From Lentihominibacter butyricus (GTDB lineage Bacteria > Bacillota > Clostridia > Peptostreptococcales > Anaerovoracaceae), in NCBI RefSeq assembly GCF_025567305.1, contig NZ_JAOQJP010000004.1, forward strand, positions 110,134-174,133: a stretch of 64,000 nucleotides of DNA, given 5' to 3'. Made by a program: the position numbers and the translations under genes. Each line of letters starts with the position of its first letter. Within the stretch, counting starts at the first letter, position 1. The notes under the pieces are model-generated. The model was not told the origin of the DNA. It did not search any database and worked only from the letters and a program-made list of their open reading frames with translations. Shown in pieces: positions 44,706 to 54,121 of the stretch.

Positions 44706-45362
44706 TCAGTGAGTCAGTCTGTATTTAAGTCCCAGGATATGCTCACTCTTGACTCCGTACGAATCAAGATATGCATACCTGATGTTTCTGTTCACTCCTC
44801 TGAAAAAGATCTCCATTTCGACTGCAGGTCTGAGGAATATTATACTTTTCACAGGCTTTATCGTCCCTCTGCGCCCGAAAGTCCTGTACATGACCTTCAT
44901 CTGAATGAACTCCTCAACAAATTCAGTAGCCTTTCTTTCAGACATCTCGCTTTTTATTATCGTCCAGTCGTCTTCTGCAAAGTCTTTTCGCTCGAGAGGA
45001 AGATCTCCGCTCTCCTTCTCATCGTACTGCATGCAGTGTTTTTCATTGAGGTCACATATTATGTGCACTTGCCCGCTGCGTTTAGCCTTCAGCAGTCCCT
45101 TGCCGCCGACTTCATAATCATATACGAAGTATCCATACGGCACCCACACATCTCTTAAAGTGCCTACATCGACTTTATTCACAGGCTTTCCGAAGAAGCT
45201 GCCCTGAAGCTTTTTAAGCTTGGCATCGATGCTTTCCTGGCGATCCGCAACGACCGGCATATAATATGCCATGCTGCTTTTACCCGACTTTTTCTTAGGA
45301 GCCGCTGCCTGTTTCTCTTCAGTTTTCTGTTTATTTATAGTTTCTTTAAGTTTTTTCATCAT
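44706..45362 (-). CDS. Unrecognised 218-residue protein
   Basis: A predicted soluble protein with no signal peptide or membrane helix. The first 30 residues are Lys/Ala/Gln-rich and probably disordered (KKLKETINKQKTEEK, PKKKSGKSS); a compact domain of mixed strands and helices follows, with VWVPYGYFVYDYEVGGKG, HIICDLNEKHCMQYDE and a C-terminal half rich in Arg and aromatic residues (FFRGVNRNIRYAYL). I do not recognise a family. It is 108 bases upstream of the symporter on the same strand. Two adjacent ATGs at 45362 and 45359 could start it. Confidence 0.7.
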   Translation of the reverse strand: MMKKLKETINKQKTEEKQAAAPKKKSGKSSMAYYMPVVADRQESIDAKLKKLQGSFFGKPVNKVDVGTLRDVWVPYGYFVYDYEVGGKGLLKAKRSGQVHIICDLNEKHCMQYDEKESGDLPLERKDFAEDDWTIIKSEMSERKATEFVEEFIQMKVMYRTFGRRGTIKPVKSIIFLRPAVEMEIFFRGVNRNIRYAYLDSYGVKSEHILGLKYRLTH

Positions 45363-45670
45363 CCATCACCATTTAATATCAGCTTTGCTGCTGATTCAAT
45401 TAGTTACAATTTGAATATATCACACCGTATTTTATAAGTATATGTTACAGGTACTAATTAATTAATGAATATTATGTGCTTGTTAATTTTCAGTGATCAG
45501 TGCGTGAAGTCTCTGCATGCTGCAAACTGGCGCAAACCAGGGTTCTTGCAGTATTGCACCACACCGTATCATCACACTCCTATATATTTCCATGGGCCGT
45601 GAAACAAAAACAGCTGTCTGCATATGCAGACAGCTGTGATGCTTGTCCTTATTTGATCCACCAGCTCTGA
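45363..45670. other. Gene-free stretch between the 218-residue gene and the pyrophosphatase gene
   Basis: The left part is AT-rich and should hold the promoter of the 218-residue gene, though no good -35/-10 pair is evident. The right part holds the hppA terminator. No coding sequence or RNA recognised in between. Confidence 0.5.
45601..45637 (-). terminator. Terminator of the pyrophosphatase gene
   Basis: A perfect 28-base palindrome (arms ACAGCTGTCTGCAT) at 45610-45637 is followed on the minus strand by a TTTTTGTTTC tail. Confidence 0.9.
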
Positions 45671-47698
45671 CTAGAACAGTGAAGTAAGAAGTCCGCCGAT
45701 CTGTACGAACAGTGGTGCGAATACCAGTGATACGATAGTCATCAGCTTGATAAGGATATTGATCGAAGGACCGGAAGTATCCTTGAACGGATCTCCTACA
45801 GTGTCTCCAACAACTGCAGCCTTGTGAGGATCTGATCCCTTGCCGCCGAAGTGACCTTCTTCGATGTACTTCTTAGCATTGTCCCATGCTCCGCCGGCAT
45901 TTGCCATCATGAGAGCCATGAGAACACCTGATGATAAAGCGCCGCCCAGCATTCCGCCGAGTGATGCAGGTCCTAATACGATACCTACAACCAGTGGTGC
46001 AAGTACAGCCATGAGACCAGGAACGATCATTTCCTTCAGAGCAGCCTGAGTTGAGATATCAACGCAGTGTGCATAGTCAGGCTTTGAAGTTCCTTCGAGT
46101 ATTCCCTTGTCTGATCTGAACTGTCTTCTAACTTCTTCGATCATCTGGTTAGCAGCTTTTCCTACAGAATTCATAGTGAACGCTGAGAACAGGAACGGAA
46201 GCATTGCTCCGATGAACAGTCCGATAACTACTAACGGATCGAGCAGGTCTACTGCTGAAAGCTGTGTAACCTGTGCATATGATGCGAACAGAGCCAGAGC
46301 TGTAAGTGCTGCAGAACCGATAGCGAATCCCTTACCGATAGCTGCTGTAGTGTTACCTACTGAGTCGAGCTTGTCAGTGATCTCTCTTACGCTGTCAGGA
46401 AGCTCTGACATCTCAGCGATACCGCCGGCATTGTCAGATACAGGACCGTAAGCGTCTACTGCTACAGTCATTCCTGTAGTTGAAAGCATACCTACTGCTG
46501 CGAGTGCGATTCCGTACATTCCAGCTGTGTAGTAAGCAACGAATATACCTACTGCGATGCAGATGATCGGCCATAATGTCGACATCATACCAACGCCGAG
46601 ACCGCTTATTATAGTAGTTGCGGAACCAGTCTGTGACTGTTCTGCGATCTTCTTAACTGATTTGTAGTCTCCTGAAGTGTAGATCTCAGTGATCTTACCG
46701 ATAGCAACGCCGACTACCAGACCTGCGATGATCGCGATCGAATAATTGAACGATCCGAGCATTACCTTTGACAGGATGATAGTTGCGATAATAACGATTA
46801 TACTTGCTACATATGTACCCATGTTAAGAGCGTTTGCAGGGTTTTTGCCTTCCTTGCCTCTTACCATGAATATACCGATAACTGATGAAAGGATGCCTAT
46901 ACCTGAAAGGATAAGCGGGAATATTGCAGCAGTAGTCTCGTCGAATAAACCGCCTGAATTAGCTGCAGCAACAGCAGCAAGTGTAACTGCTGAAATGATC
47001 GATCCAACATATGATTCGAACAGGTCTGAACCCATACCTGCAACGTCACCTACGTTGTCGCCTACGTTGTCAGCGATAACTGCAGGGTTTCTAGGATCGT
47101 CTTCAGGGATACCTGCTTCTACCTTACCTACAAGGTCCGCACCAACGTCAGCAGCCTTAGTGTATATACCGCCGCCTACACGTCCGAACAGAGCCATCGA
47201 TGATGCACCGAAACCGAATCCGGTGATGCATTCAGTTACTGTAGCGAGATCGAGTACACAGATAACAACGCCAAGTCCTAAAAGTCCGAGACCTGATACA
47301 GCCAGTCCCATTACAGCTCCTGATCTGAATGCGATCTTGAGCGCTTTGTTCATGCCTGATTCCTGAGCTGCATTTGCAGTTCTTACGTTACCGAGTGTAG
47401 CGACCTTCATTCCGAAGAATCCTGCCAGTACTGACAGCAGCGCTCCTACTACATACAGAATAGCTGTAGTAACGCTCTGCAGGCCGAATCCTATGAGCAG
47501 TGCCAGAACGACGATTACGATCGCCATGATCTTGTACTCTCTCGTAAGGAATGCCATAGCGCCTTCTCTTATGTATCCGGCGATTTCCTTCATTCTGTCA
47601 TTTCCTTCATCAGCCTTAGCTATCCATGAAGCCAGACCGATCGCAACAACAAGTCCGATTGCCGCTGCAATTACGGAAACAATTGCAATAACGTTCAT
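45671..47698 (-). CDS. hppA: Membrane-bound ion-translocating pyrophosphatase, K+-dependent type
   Basis: Hydrolyses pyrophosphate and pumps H+ or Na+ across the membrane. The 675-residue protein has about 16 helices and the signatures DNVGDNVGDVAGMGSDLFES and DAYGPVSDNAGGIAEM (substrate site). GNTTAAIGKG has Ala where K+-independent forms have Lys, which marks the K+-dependent class; the pumped ion is not decided from sequence. The longest frame begins at GTG (47758), but the ATG at 47698 with GGGGGAGG upstream is correct. Codon use is strongly biased, as for a highly expressed gene. Confidence 0.95.
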   Translation of the reverse strand: MNVIAIVSVIAAAIGLVVAIGLASWIAKADEGNDRMKEIAGYIREGAMAFLTREYKIMAIVIVVLALLIGFGLQSVTTAILYVVGALLSVLAGFFGMKVATLGNVRTANAAQESGMNKALKIAFRSGAVMGLAVSGLGLLGLGVVICVLDLATVTECITGFGFGASSMALFGRVGGGIYTKAADVGADLVGKVEAGIPEDDPRNPAVIADNVGDNVGDVAGMGSDLFESYVGSIISAVTLAAVAAANSGGLFDETTAAIFPLILSGIGILSSVIGIFMVRGKEGKNPANALNMGTYVASIIVIIATIILSKVMLGSFNYSIAIIAGLVVGVAIGKITEIYTSGDYKSVKKIAEQSQTGSATTIISGLGVGMMSTLWPIICIAVGIFVAYYTAGMYGIALAAVGMLSTTGMTVAVDAYGPVSDNAGGIAEMSELPDSVREITDKLDSVGNTTAAIGKGFAIGSAALTALALFASYAQVTQLSAVDLLDPLVVIGLFIGAMLPFLFSAFTMNSVGKAANQMIEEVRRQFRSDKGILEGTSKPDYAHCVDISTQAALKEMIVPGLMAVLAPLVVGIVLGPASLGGMLGGALSSGVLMALMMANAGGAWDNAKKYIEEGHFGGKGSDPHKAAVVGDTVGDPFKDTSGPSINILIKLMTIVSLVFAPLFVQIGGLLTSLF

Positions 47699-47738
47699 TT
47701 TGATGATACCTCCCCCTCGTACTCCGGCATCCACAATT

Positions 47739-47765
47739 ATAAGAGGCGTCAGTGACACCTCTTAT
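47739..47765. repeat. Hairpin in the pyrophosphatase leader
   Basis: Arms of 13 bases, with one GU pair (ATAAGAGGTGTCA), separated by one base, so the loop takes inner bases. Lies 40 bases before the ATG; no T-tract. Confidence 0.45.
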
Positions 47766-47835
47766 TATCAGACATGCAAAAGCACGAATTATTAAATTAA
47801 TAATTAAAGACAATAATTATATATTCTCAAGCCAT

Positions 47836-48069
47836 CTACTTTTCGACAGCTACAAGAATCAGCGAAAGCACGATAAACAACACTGCTGTGACTGCCGATA
47901 TCTTGCTTAAAATAGCATCGTAACCCTGGCTCTTTCTCTTGCCGAAAAGCTGTTCAGCCCCTCCGCCTATCGAACCTGACAGACCGTCACTGTTGCTCGA
48001 CTGCAGCAGAATCGTTATTATTAAAATCACACTTGCTATTGCAAGCACTATTTTCAGAGCTATTCCCAT
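47836..48069 (-). CDS. secG: Preprotein translocase subunit SecG
   Basis: SecG is the small accessory subunit of SecYEG. The 77-residue protein has two hydrophobic helices (about residues 3-20 and 55-74), joined by a linker with the conserved SDGLSGSIGGGAEQLFGKRK. It sits 80 bases after eno, as in many clostridia, but rnr and smpB do not follow. Confidence 0.94.
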   Translation of the reverse strand: MGIALKIVLAIASVILIITILLQSSNSDGLSGSIGGGAEQLFGKRKSQGYDAILSKISAVTAVLFIVLSLILVAVEK

Positions 48070-48149
48070 TTTTGATCCTCCTCATATATTAACCATTTGA
48101 GTGTATCACAGTGCCTGCAAAAAATCAATGATTTTGATGTCGGCGCATG

Positions 48150-49445
48150 CTATTTTTTGCTGATATTGTAAAATGCGCTCTTTCCGGCATACTGTGCGGA
48201 AGTGTCAAGCAGCTCTTCTATTCTCAGCAGCTGGTTGTACTTCGCAATCCTGTCTGTTCTCGATAACGAACCGGTTTTTATCTGACCTGCGTTCAGACCC
48301 ACAACGATATCTGCGATAGTAGTGTCTTCCGTCTCTCCGCTTCTGTGCGAAACTACTGCAGTGTATCCTGCCTTCTTCGCCATTTCGATAGCATCGAATG
48401 TCTCTGTAAGAGTTCCGATCTGGTTCACCTTGATCAGGATCGAGTTTGCGATGCCTTTTTCGATACCCTGTGCAAGTCTTTCAGTGTTTGTTACAAAAAG
48501 GTCGTCTCCAACGAGCTGGATCTTGTCTCCGAGCTTTTCAGTGAGATATGCCCAGCCTTTCCAGTCGTCTTCTGCCAGACCGTCTTCGATCGAGATGACA
48601 GGATACTTGCTGCAGAGCATTTCATAATATGCGACCATTTCTTCCGCAGTCCTGCTCACGCCTTCTCCAGTCAGGTTGTATATGTCTTTCTCAGCATCGT
48701 AGAATTCGCTTGCTGCAACGTCGAGCGCGATCTTTACATCATCTCCCGGCTTGTAGCCTGCTTTTTCGATAGCTTCGATTATCACCTGTATAGCTTCTTC
48801 ATTGGTAGCAAGGTTCGGTGCAAATCCGCCTTCATCGCCTACTGCAGTATTGAGGCCCTTGCCCTTGAGCACGCTCTTGAGGTTATGGAAAACTTCAGCA
48901 CCCATTCTCAGAGCTTCTCTGAAAGATACCGCACCTACAGGCATGATCATGAATTCCTGGATGTCCACTGTATTGTCTGCATGTGAACCGCCGTTGAGGA
49001 TATTCATCATAGGTGTAGGGAGCACCTTGCCGTTCACTCCTCCGAGGTACTGGAAAAGCGGCAGTCCCAGTGATTCTGCTGCTGCTCTTGCAACTGCCAT
49101 CGATACTCCGAGAATAGCGTTTGCTCCGAGCTTTCCTTTATTAGGAGTTCCGTCGAGAGCTATGAGCATATTGTCGAGACCTACCTGGTCAAACGCATCC
49201 CATCCGAGGATCTCGTCTGCGATGATGCCGTTCACATTGTCCACTGCCTTGAGCGTACCTTTGCCGAGATATCTCGCCTTGTCTCCGTCTCTGAGTTCCA
49301 CTGCCTCGTGAACGCCTGTCGATGCTCCCGAAGGAACGATCGCTCTGCCCACGCTGCCGTCTCCGAGCATAACTTCAACTTCTACTGTAGGATTTCCTCT
49401 TGAATCCAGGACTTCTCTTGCTATCACGTCTTCGATATAAGCCAT
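48150..49445 (-). CDS. eno: Enolase
   Basis: Converts 2-phosphoglycerate to phosphoenolpyruvate and also joins the RNA degradosome in some bacteria. The 431-residue length is normal. Features: EVLDSRGNPTVEVEV, PSGASTGVHEA, ISIEDGLAEDDW with metal-binding residues, and VVSHRSGETEDTTIAD. Last glycolytic gene of the cluster, 32 bases after tpiA; gpmI, often between them, is absent. Confidence 0.98.
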   Translation of the reverse strand: MAYIEDVIAREVLDSRGNPTVEVEVMLGDGSVGRAIVPSGASTGVHEAVELRDGDKARYLGKGTLKAVDNVNGIIADEILGWDAFDQVGLDNMLIALDGTPNKGKLGANAILGVSMAVARAAAESLGLPLFQYLGGVNGKVLPTPMMNILNGGSHADNTVDIQEFMIMPVGAVSFREALRMGAEVFHNLKSVLKGKGLNTAVGDEGGFAPNLATNEEAIQVIIEAIEKAGYKPGDDVKIALDVAASEFYDAEKDIYNLTGEGVSRTAEEMVAYYEMLCSKYPVISIEDGLAEDDWKGWAYLTEKLGDKIQLVGDDLFVTNTERLAQGIEKGIANSILIKVNQIGTLTETFDAIEMAKKAGYTAVVSHRSGETEDTTIADIVVGLNAGQIKTGSLSRTDRIAKYNQLLRIEELLDTSAQYAGKSAFYNISKK

Positions 49446-49477
49446 GTTTATTACCTCCCTGTTATCTTTCCGATACT

Positions 49478-50224
49478 CTAAAAATCTATTATCTCCATGA
49501 AATCTTTAGCTTTCAGGCTTGCTCCGCCTACGAGAGCTCCGTCGATCTCATCCATATTCATGATTTCCGTTGCATTTGCAGGCTTTACACTTCCGCCGTA
49601 CTGTATGATCACCTGATCAGCAGTCTCCTCATCATAAAGTTCGATAAGCGTGCTTCTTATAAAGGCGCACATTTCCTCTGCCTGCTCCGGCGTCGCTGTT
49701 CTGCCTGTGCCTATAGCCCATATAGGCTCATATGCGATGACGATCTTTGCGGCATCTGCAGCTGCTATATCTGCCAGACCGAGCTCGAGCTGCGACTTTA
49801 CTCTGTCGAAAGCCTTTCCGGCATCACGTTCTTCAAGGCTCTCGCCCACGCACATGATAGGCCTGATACTTCCTGTGAGCAGCTTCTTCAGCTTGAGGTT
49901 CACAGTCTCGTCGGTCTCTCCGAAATACTGTCTTCTTTCCGAATGACCTATTATGCAGAAATCCACGCCGATCTCTTCCAGCATAGCCATCGAGATTTCT
50001 CCGGTATATGCTCCCTCATCGGCAAAATGCATATTCTGCGCACCTACCTTTATATCTGTGCCTTTAAACGCCTCGACCAGCGCCTCCAGGTCTGTAAAAG
50101 GTGCACAGATCGCAGTCTGGACGTCAGTGTCCTTATACAGCTCTCTGAACTCTTCTGCAAATTCAAGCGCTTCTTTCTTCGTCTTGAACATTTTCCAGTT
50201 TCCTGCAATGAACGGTAGTCTCAT
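49478..50224 (-). CDS. tpiA: Triosephosphate isomerase
   Basis: Interconverts dihydroxyacetone phosphate and glyceraldehyde 3-phosphate. The 248-residue protein shows AGNWKMFKT (Lys), IIGHSERRQYFGE (His) and AYEPIWAIGTG (catalytic Glu). Its ATG directly follows the pgk stop with no gap. Confidence 0.98.
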   Translation of the reverse strand: MRLPFIAGNWKMFKTKKEALEFAEEFRELYKDTDVQTAICAPFTDLEALVEAFKGTDIKVGAQNMHFADEGAYTGEISMAMLEEIGVDFCIIGHSERRQYFGETDETVNLKLKKLLTGSIRPIMCVGESLEERDAGKAFDRVKSQLELGLADIAAADAAKIVIAYEPIWAIGTGRTATPEQAEEMCAFIRSTLIELYDEETADQVIIQYGGSVKPANATEIMNMDEIDGALVGGASLKAKDFMEIIDF

Positions 50225-51409
50225 TTACTTTTCCTCCAAACATGATATCCCCGGCAGATCCTTACCCTCGAGGAACTCGAGTGAAGCTCCGCCTCCTGTT
50301 GAAATATGTGTCATTTTATCTGCAAGACCGAACTGCTCTACAGCTGCCGCCGAATCACCGCCTCCGATTATCGTGACAGCGCCGCTTGATGCGAGGGCTT
50401 CTGCTATGGCTTTCGTTCCTGCTGCAAAATTCGGCATTTCGAACACTCCTGCGGGTCCGTTCCATACCACAGTCTTCGCTTCTGCAATCGCAGTCTTGTA
50501 AAGTTCTACTGTCTTAGGACCGATATCCATGCCCATCATGTCGGCAGGGATACTGTCTCTGTCGAATACTCCGCTCTCACTGTCGTTGTCGAACTCTTTC
50601 GCGCATACGGTATCCACAGGGAGCAGCAGCTTGACTCCTGCGTCCTCGGCCTTTTTCATGAGCTCCTTCGCCAGATCGATGCTTTCCTCGTCAAGGATCG
50701 ACTTGCCGATCTCATATCCCATAGCCTTGAAGAATGTGTAGCTCATTCCTCCTCCGATTATAAGGGAATCTACTTTCTTGAGCAGATTTTCTATCACAGG
50801 TATCTTGTCTCCGACCTTTGCGCCTCCCATGATGGCAAGGAAAGGCCTCTGCGGATCTTCCAGAGCGTCGCCGAGGAACTTGACTTCCTTTTCGATCAGG
50901 AATCCCGATACGCTAGGCATATATTTTGCGAGCCCTGCAGTCGAGCAGTGAGCTCTGTGCGCCGTACCGAAAGCATCGTTCACGAATATATCTCCCAGCG
51001 ATGCGAGCTCTCCGGTGAACGGTTCCTCATTCTTCGTTTCCTCTTTCCTGTATCTTACGTTTTCAAGCAGCATCACCTGCCCCGGCTTGAGTTCATCAGC
51101 CTTTGCGCGGACACTGTCGTCAACCACGACATCAGACGCTGCGAAAACAACATCCATACCGAGAAGCTGTGCCAGTCTGTCAGCTACTGGTTTAAGAGAA
51201 AACTCAGGCTTCGGTTCTCCTTTCGGTCTGCCCATATGAGACATCAGTATGACTTTCGCATCATTTTCTATCAGGTATTTTATGGTCGGCAGTGCAGATG
51301 TTATCCTTATATCATCTGTTATCACGCCATCCTTCATCGGTACATTGAAATCGCATCTCACAAGTACGCGTTTACCTGAAACATCAATATCTTTAACAGT
51401 TTTTTTCAT
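50225..51409 (-). CDS. pgk: Phosphoglycerate kinase
   Basis: Transfers phosphate from 1,3-bisphosphoglycerate to ADP. The 394-residue protein has RVLVRCDFNVPM, SHMGRPKGEP, VNDAFGTAHRAHCST and the C-terminal GGGDSAAAVEQFG. The longest frame extends 20 residues upstream from a non-family N-terminus; the ATG at 51409 with AAGGAAGG matches the family. An inverted repeat lies between gap and this gene. Confidence 0.98.
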   Translation of the reverse strand: MKKTVKDIDVSGKRVLVRCDFNVPMKDGVITDDIRITSALPTIKYLIENDAKVILMSHMGRPKGEPKPEFSLKPVADRLAQLLGMDVVFAASDVVVDDSVRAKADELKPGQVMLLENVRYRKEETKNEEPFTGELASLGDIFVNDAFGTAHRAHCSTAGLAKYMPSVSGFLIEKEVKFLGDALEDPQRPFLAIMGGAKVGDKIPVIENLLKKVDSLIIGGGMSYTFFKAMGYEIGKSILDEESIDLAKELMKKAEDAGVKLLLPVDTVCAKEFDNDSESGVFDRDSIPADMMGMDIGPKTVELYKTAIAEAKTVVWNGPAGVFEMPNFAAGTKAIAEALASSGAVTIIGGGDSAAAVEQFGLADKMTHISTGGGASLEFLEGKDLPGISCLEEK

Positions 51410-51454
51410 TTGAAAACCTTCCTTTTCCACTCCGGCAGCTTCAACTTCAACGAC

Positions 51455-51483
51455 CGACAGCCGGCACAAAATGTCGGCTGTCG
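51455..51483. repeat. Hairpin between gap and pgk
   Basis: Arms CGACAGCCG and CGGCTGTCG pair perfectly over 9 bases around an 11-base loop. There is no T-tract, so it is more likely an mRNA-stabilising or processing structure than a terminator. Confidence 0.55.
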
Positions 51484-51503
51484 ATTTGATATCATATTAT
51501 TTA

Positions 51504-52520
51504 TTATGCGTTATCCACGCTGTACATATGCTTGATCAGTTCAAGAACCTTTGTGGAGTAACCGTATTCGTTGTCATAGAATGCGATCAGCTTGAAGAAC
51601 TTGTCGTTAAGCTGTATACCTTCTCTCGCATCGAATATCGAAGTGTGCGGATCTCCGATGAAATCGCTCGAAACGACCTCATCATCGACATACTCGATAA
51701 CGCCCTTCATAGCGCCTTCAGATGCTTCCTTCACCTTTCTGCAGATCTCTTCGTAGCTTGCTGATTTCTTCAGCTGTATGTTAAGGTCGATGACCGAAAC
51801 ATCATTAGTAGGAACACGGTAAGCGATACCTGTCATCTTTCCTACCATCGACGGGATAACCAGACCTACAGCCTTTGCAGCACCTGTGCTTGTAGGAATG
51901 ATGTTGCCGAATGCCGATCTTCCCGTTCTCCAGTCTTTCTGTGAACGCGCGTCAACGACCTTCTGCTTTGCTGTAGCAGCATGTATAGTCGACATAAGAC
52001 CCTGCTCGATGCCCCAGTTGTCTTCGATTACTTTTGCCAGAGGTGCCAGGCAGTTAGTAGTGCATGAAGCATTTGAAACGATCGTCATATCTTTTGTATA
52101 TTCTTCATGGTTTACACCCATAACGAAAGTAGGCGTAGTCTTGTCCTTTGCAGGAGCTGTGATGATAACCTTCTTTGCGCCCTGGTTGATATGTACCATT
52201 GCCTTTTCCGTAGTGTTATATGCACCTGTTCCTTCAACGATGTACTCTGCACCGCATGCATCCCAAGGGATATTCGAAGCATCGCTTTCGCTGTAAACAG
52301 GGATCTTCTTTCCGTCAATGATCAGTCCGTCATCGTATACCCCAAGCTCTTTCGGAAAACGTCCAAATACTGTATCGTACTTCAGCATGTATACCATGTA
52401 TTCTTTGTCAGCGTTACGAACATTGATACCTGCGATCTCGATCTCAGGCATGTCCATTGCTGCGCGAATAACCACACGCGAAATACGACCAAAGCCGCTT
52501 ATTCCGATTTTAATTGCCAT
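51504..52520 (-). CDS. gap: Glyceraldehyde-3-phosphate dehydrogenase
   Basis: Oxidises glyceraldehyde 3-phosphate with NAD+. The 338-residue protein has the N-terminal Rossmann motif GISGFGRISRVV (with S for the more usual N and R), the catalytic SNASCTTNCLAPL with its Cys, and STGAAKAVG. A strong AGGAGG precedes the ATG. It is the first glycolytic gene; rpoN lies 60 bases upstream and no cggR repressor gene is present. Confidence 0.97.
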   Translation of the reverse strand: MAIKIGISGFGRISRVVIRAAMDMPEIEIAGINVRNADKEYMVYMLKYDTVFGRFPKELGVYDDGLIIDGKKIPVYSESDASNIPWDACGAEYIVEGTGAYNTTEKAMVHINQGAKKVIITAPAKDKTTPTFVMGVNHEEYTKDMTIVSNASCTTNCLAPLAKVIEDNWGIEQGLMSTIHAATAKQKVVDARSQKDWRTGRSAFGNIIPTSTGAAKAVGLVIPSMVGKMTGIAYRVPTNDVSVIDLNIQLKKSASYEEICRKVKEASEGAMKGVIEYVDDEVVSSDFIGDPHTSIFDAREGIQLNDKFFKLIAFYDNEYGYSTKVLELIKHMYSVDNA

Positions 52521-52580
52521 TTTTAAATTCCTCCTAAAAATACCACTAAGTTTAATTCATTTATATCAATCTTTAAAAGA

Positions 52581-54044
52581 TCAATAACGTCTTCGTTTGG
52601 ATGAGGAGAGTATGTTCAGCTCATCCCTGTATTTTGCCACGGTCCTTCTGGAAATACTGATGCCTTTGTCCTCAAGCATCTTTACCATGGCCTGGTCGCT
52701 GTACGGCGATTTCGGATCCTCGCTGTCAACGATCTCTTTTATGAATTCCTTTATGCTGTTCGACGAGATGCCTTCTCCATCGCTTCCTGACACGCCTGCC
52801 GAGAAGAAATACTTTATTTCGAATACGCCCTTCGGACACTGCAGATATTTACCGTTTATCGAACGCGACACCGTGGATTCATGTATCCCCAGCTCTTCCG
52901 CTATATCCTTGAGGGTCAGTGTCTTCAGATACTTGCTTCCTTTATCCAGGAACTCCTTCTGATGCCGGACTACTGCAGTCACTACATTATATATGGTCTG
53001 TTTTCTCTGCTCTATGCTCTTGATCAGCCACATTGCAGAATTCACTCTGTCTGAAAGATATTCCGACAGCTTTTCATCCTTCTCCGCCTGGTGCATCAGT
53101 TTGCTGTAATACGAACTCACCATGAGACGAGGCGCACTGTTTTCATTGACAGTCACCACATATTCATCGTCAACTCTTTCGACTATGACATCCGGCACGA
53201 TATACTTCGTATCGCCCTGTGATGCGAAAAGCCTGCCGGGTTTCGGCTCGAGAGTGCGGATAATGTCGCTCATCTCCTGCACATTCTGCGGAGATATACC
53301 CATGTCCTTTGCAATGACTCCGAATCTGCTGTTTGCCAGCTCTTCCAGATGCTCGTTGATCACTTTTTCAAAGATATCCGTAAGCTGACCGGTCTGTCTG
53401 AGCTGTATGATCAGACATTCCGCCAGATTCCTGGCACCCACGCCGATCGGATCGAATCCGTGTATCACTTCCAGGACTTCCTCGACCTTATCCTCCGGAG
53501 CATCTGTCGCCTTTGCTATCTCCTGTATGGTCGAAGTCATATAACCGTTTTCATCAAGAGACTCTATTATGTATTTGCCGACTTTAAGACATGCCTTCTT
53601 GCTGTACGCGAGCTGAAGCTGGAACAGCAGATGTTCCGGCAGAGTAAGATCCGAAGACGTGTACTGCTCGTACGCATTCTCCTTTTCTTCCCCGTTGCGG
53701 TCTTCCCACTGTCTGTAGCTTATATCGTCATACTGTCTGTCTTTTATGTATTCTTTCCAGTCAAAATCATCGTCCTTGCGGCTGGATGCACTTTCCCTCT
53801 TATCCATCATCGGTTCTTCCTGACGCTCGGCAGTGCTGTTTTCGCTGCTGTCACGCCCCGGATTCTCTGGTGCATCTCCATGTGCCTGTTCAAGGACAGG
53901 ATTCGCCAAAAGTTGCTCCTGCACATACGAATCGAGTTCCTGCGTATTGAACTGCAGGATCTGGATCGCCTGTATAAGCTCAGGAGTCATTACCAACTTT
54001 TGAGACTGCTCAATTTTTAAATCATAACCAAGTCTCATACTCAT
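52581..54044 (-). CDS. rpoN: RNA polymerase sigma-54 factor
   Basis: Sigma-54 needs AAA+ activators and often controls nitrogen or amino-acid use in clostridia. The 487-residue protein shows region I (IEQSQKLVMTPELIQAIQIL), an acidic region II, the core-binding region, a helix-turn-helix, and the RpoN box SRRTVAKYRDELNI near the C-terminus. Unusually it is 60 bases before gap. An ATG two codons downstream is also possible as start. No sigma-54-dependent activator is seen in the window. Confidence 0.96.
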   Translation of the reverse strand: MSMRLGYDLKIEQSQKLVMTPELIQAIQILQFNTQELDSYVQEQLLANPVLEQAHGDAPENPGRDSSENSTAERQEEPMMDKRESASSRKDDDFDWKEYIKDRQYDDISYRQWEDRNGEEKENAYEQYTSSDLTLPEHLLFQLQLAYSKKACLKVGKYIIESLDENGYMTSTIQEIAKATDAPEDKVEEVLEVIHGFDPIGVGARNLAECLIIQLRQTGQLTDIFEKVINEHLEELANSRFGVIAKDMGISPQNVQEMSDIIRTLEPKPGRLFASQGDTKYIVPDVIVERVDDEYVVTVNENSAPRLMVSSYYSKLMHQAEKDEKLSEYLSDRVNSAMWLIKSIEQRKQTIYNVVTAVVRHQKEFLDKGSKYLKTLTLKDIAEELGIHESTVSRSINGKYLQCPKGVFEIKYFFSAGVSGSDGEGISSNSIKEFIKEIVDSEDPKSPYSDQAMVKMLEDKGISISRRTVAKYRDELNILSSSKRRRY

Positions 54045-54121
54045 CTTTTAAATACCTCGATTTACATTATAGCATATCGCTGTTTTTTTGTCAGTGCCTA
54101 CCATATAAATTTTGGTTCCAA

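Noticed and set aside
48121..48137. Hairpin with T-run between eno and secG as a terminator
   Set aside because: The stem is only about 6 A-T-rich pairs; probably read through, as secG has no separate promoter that I can see.
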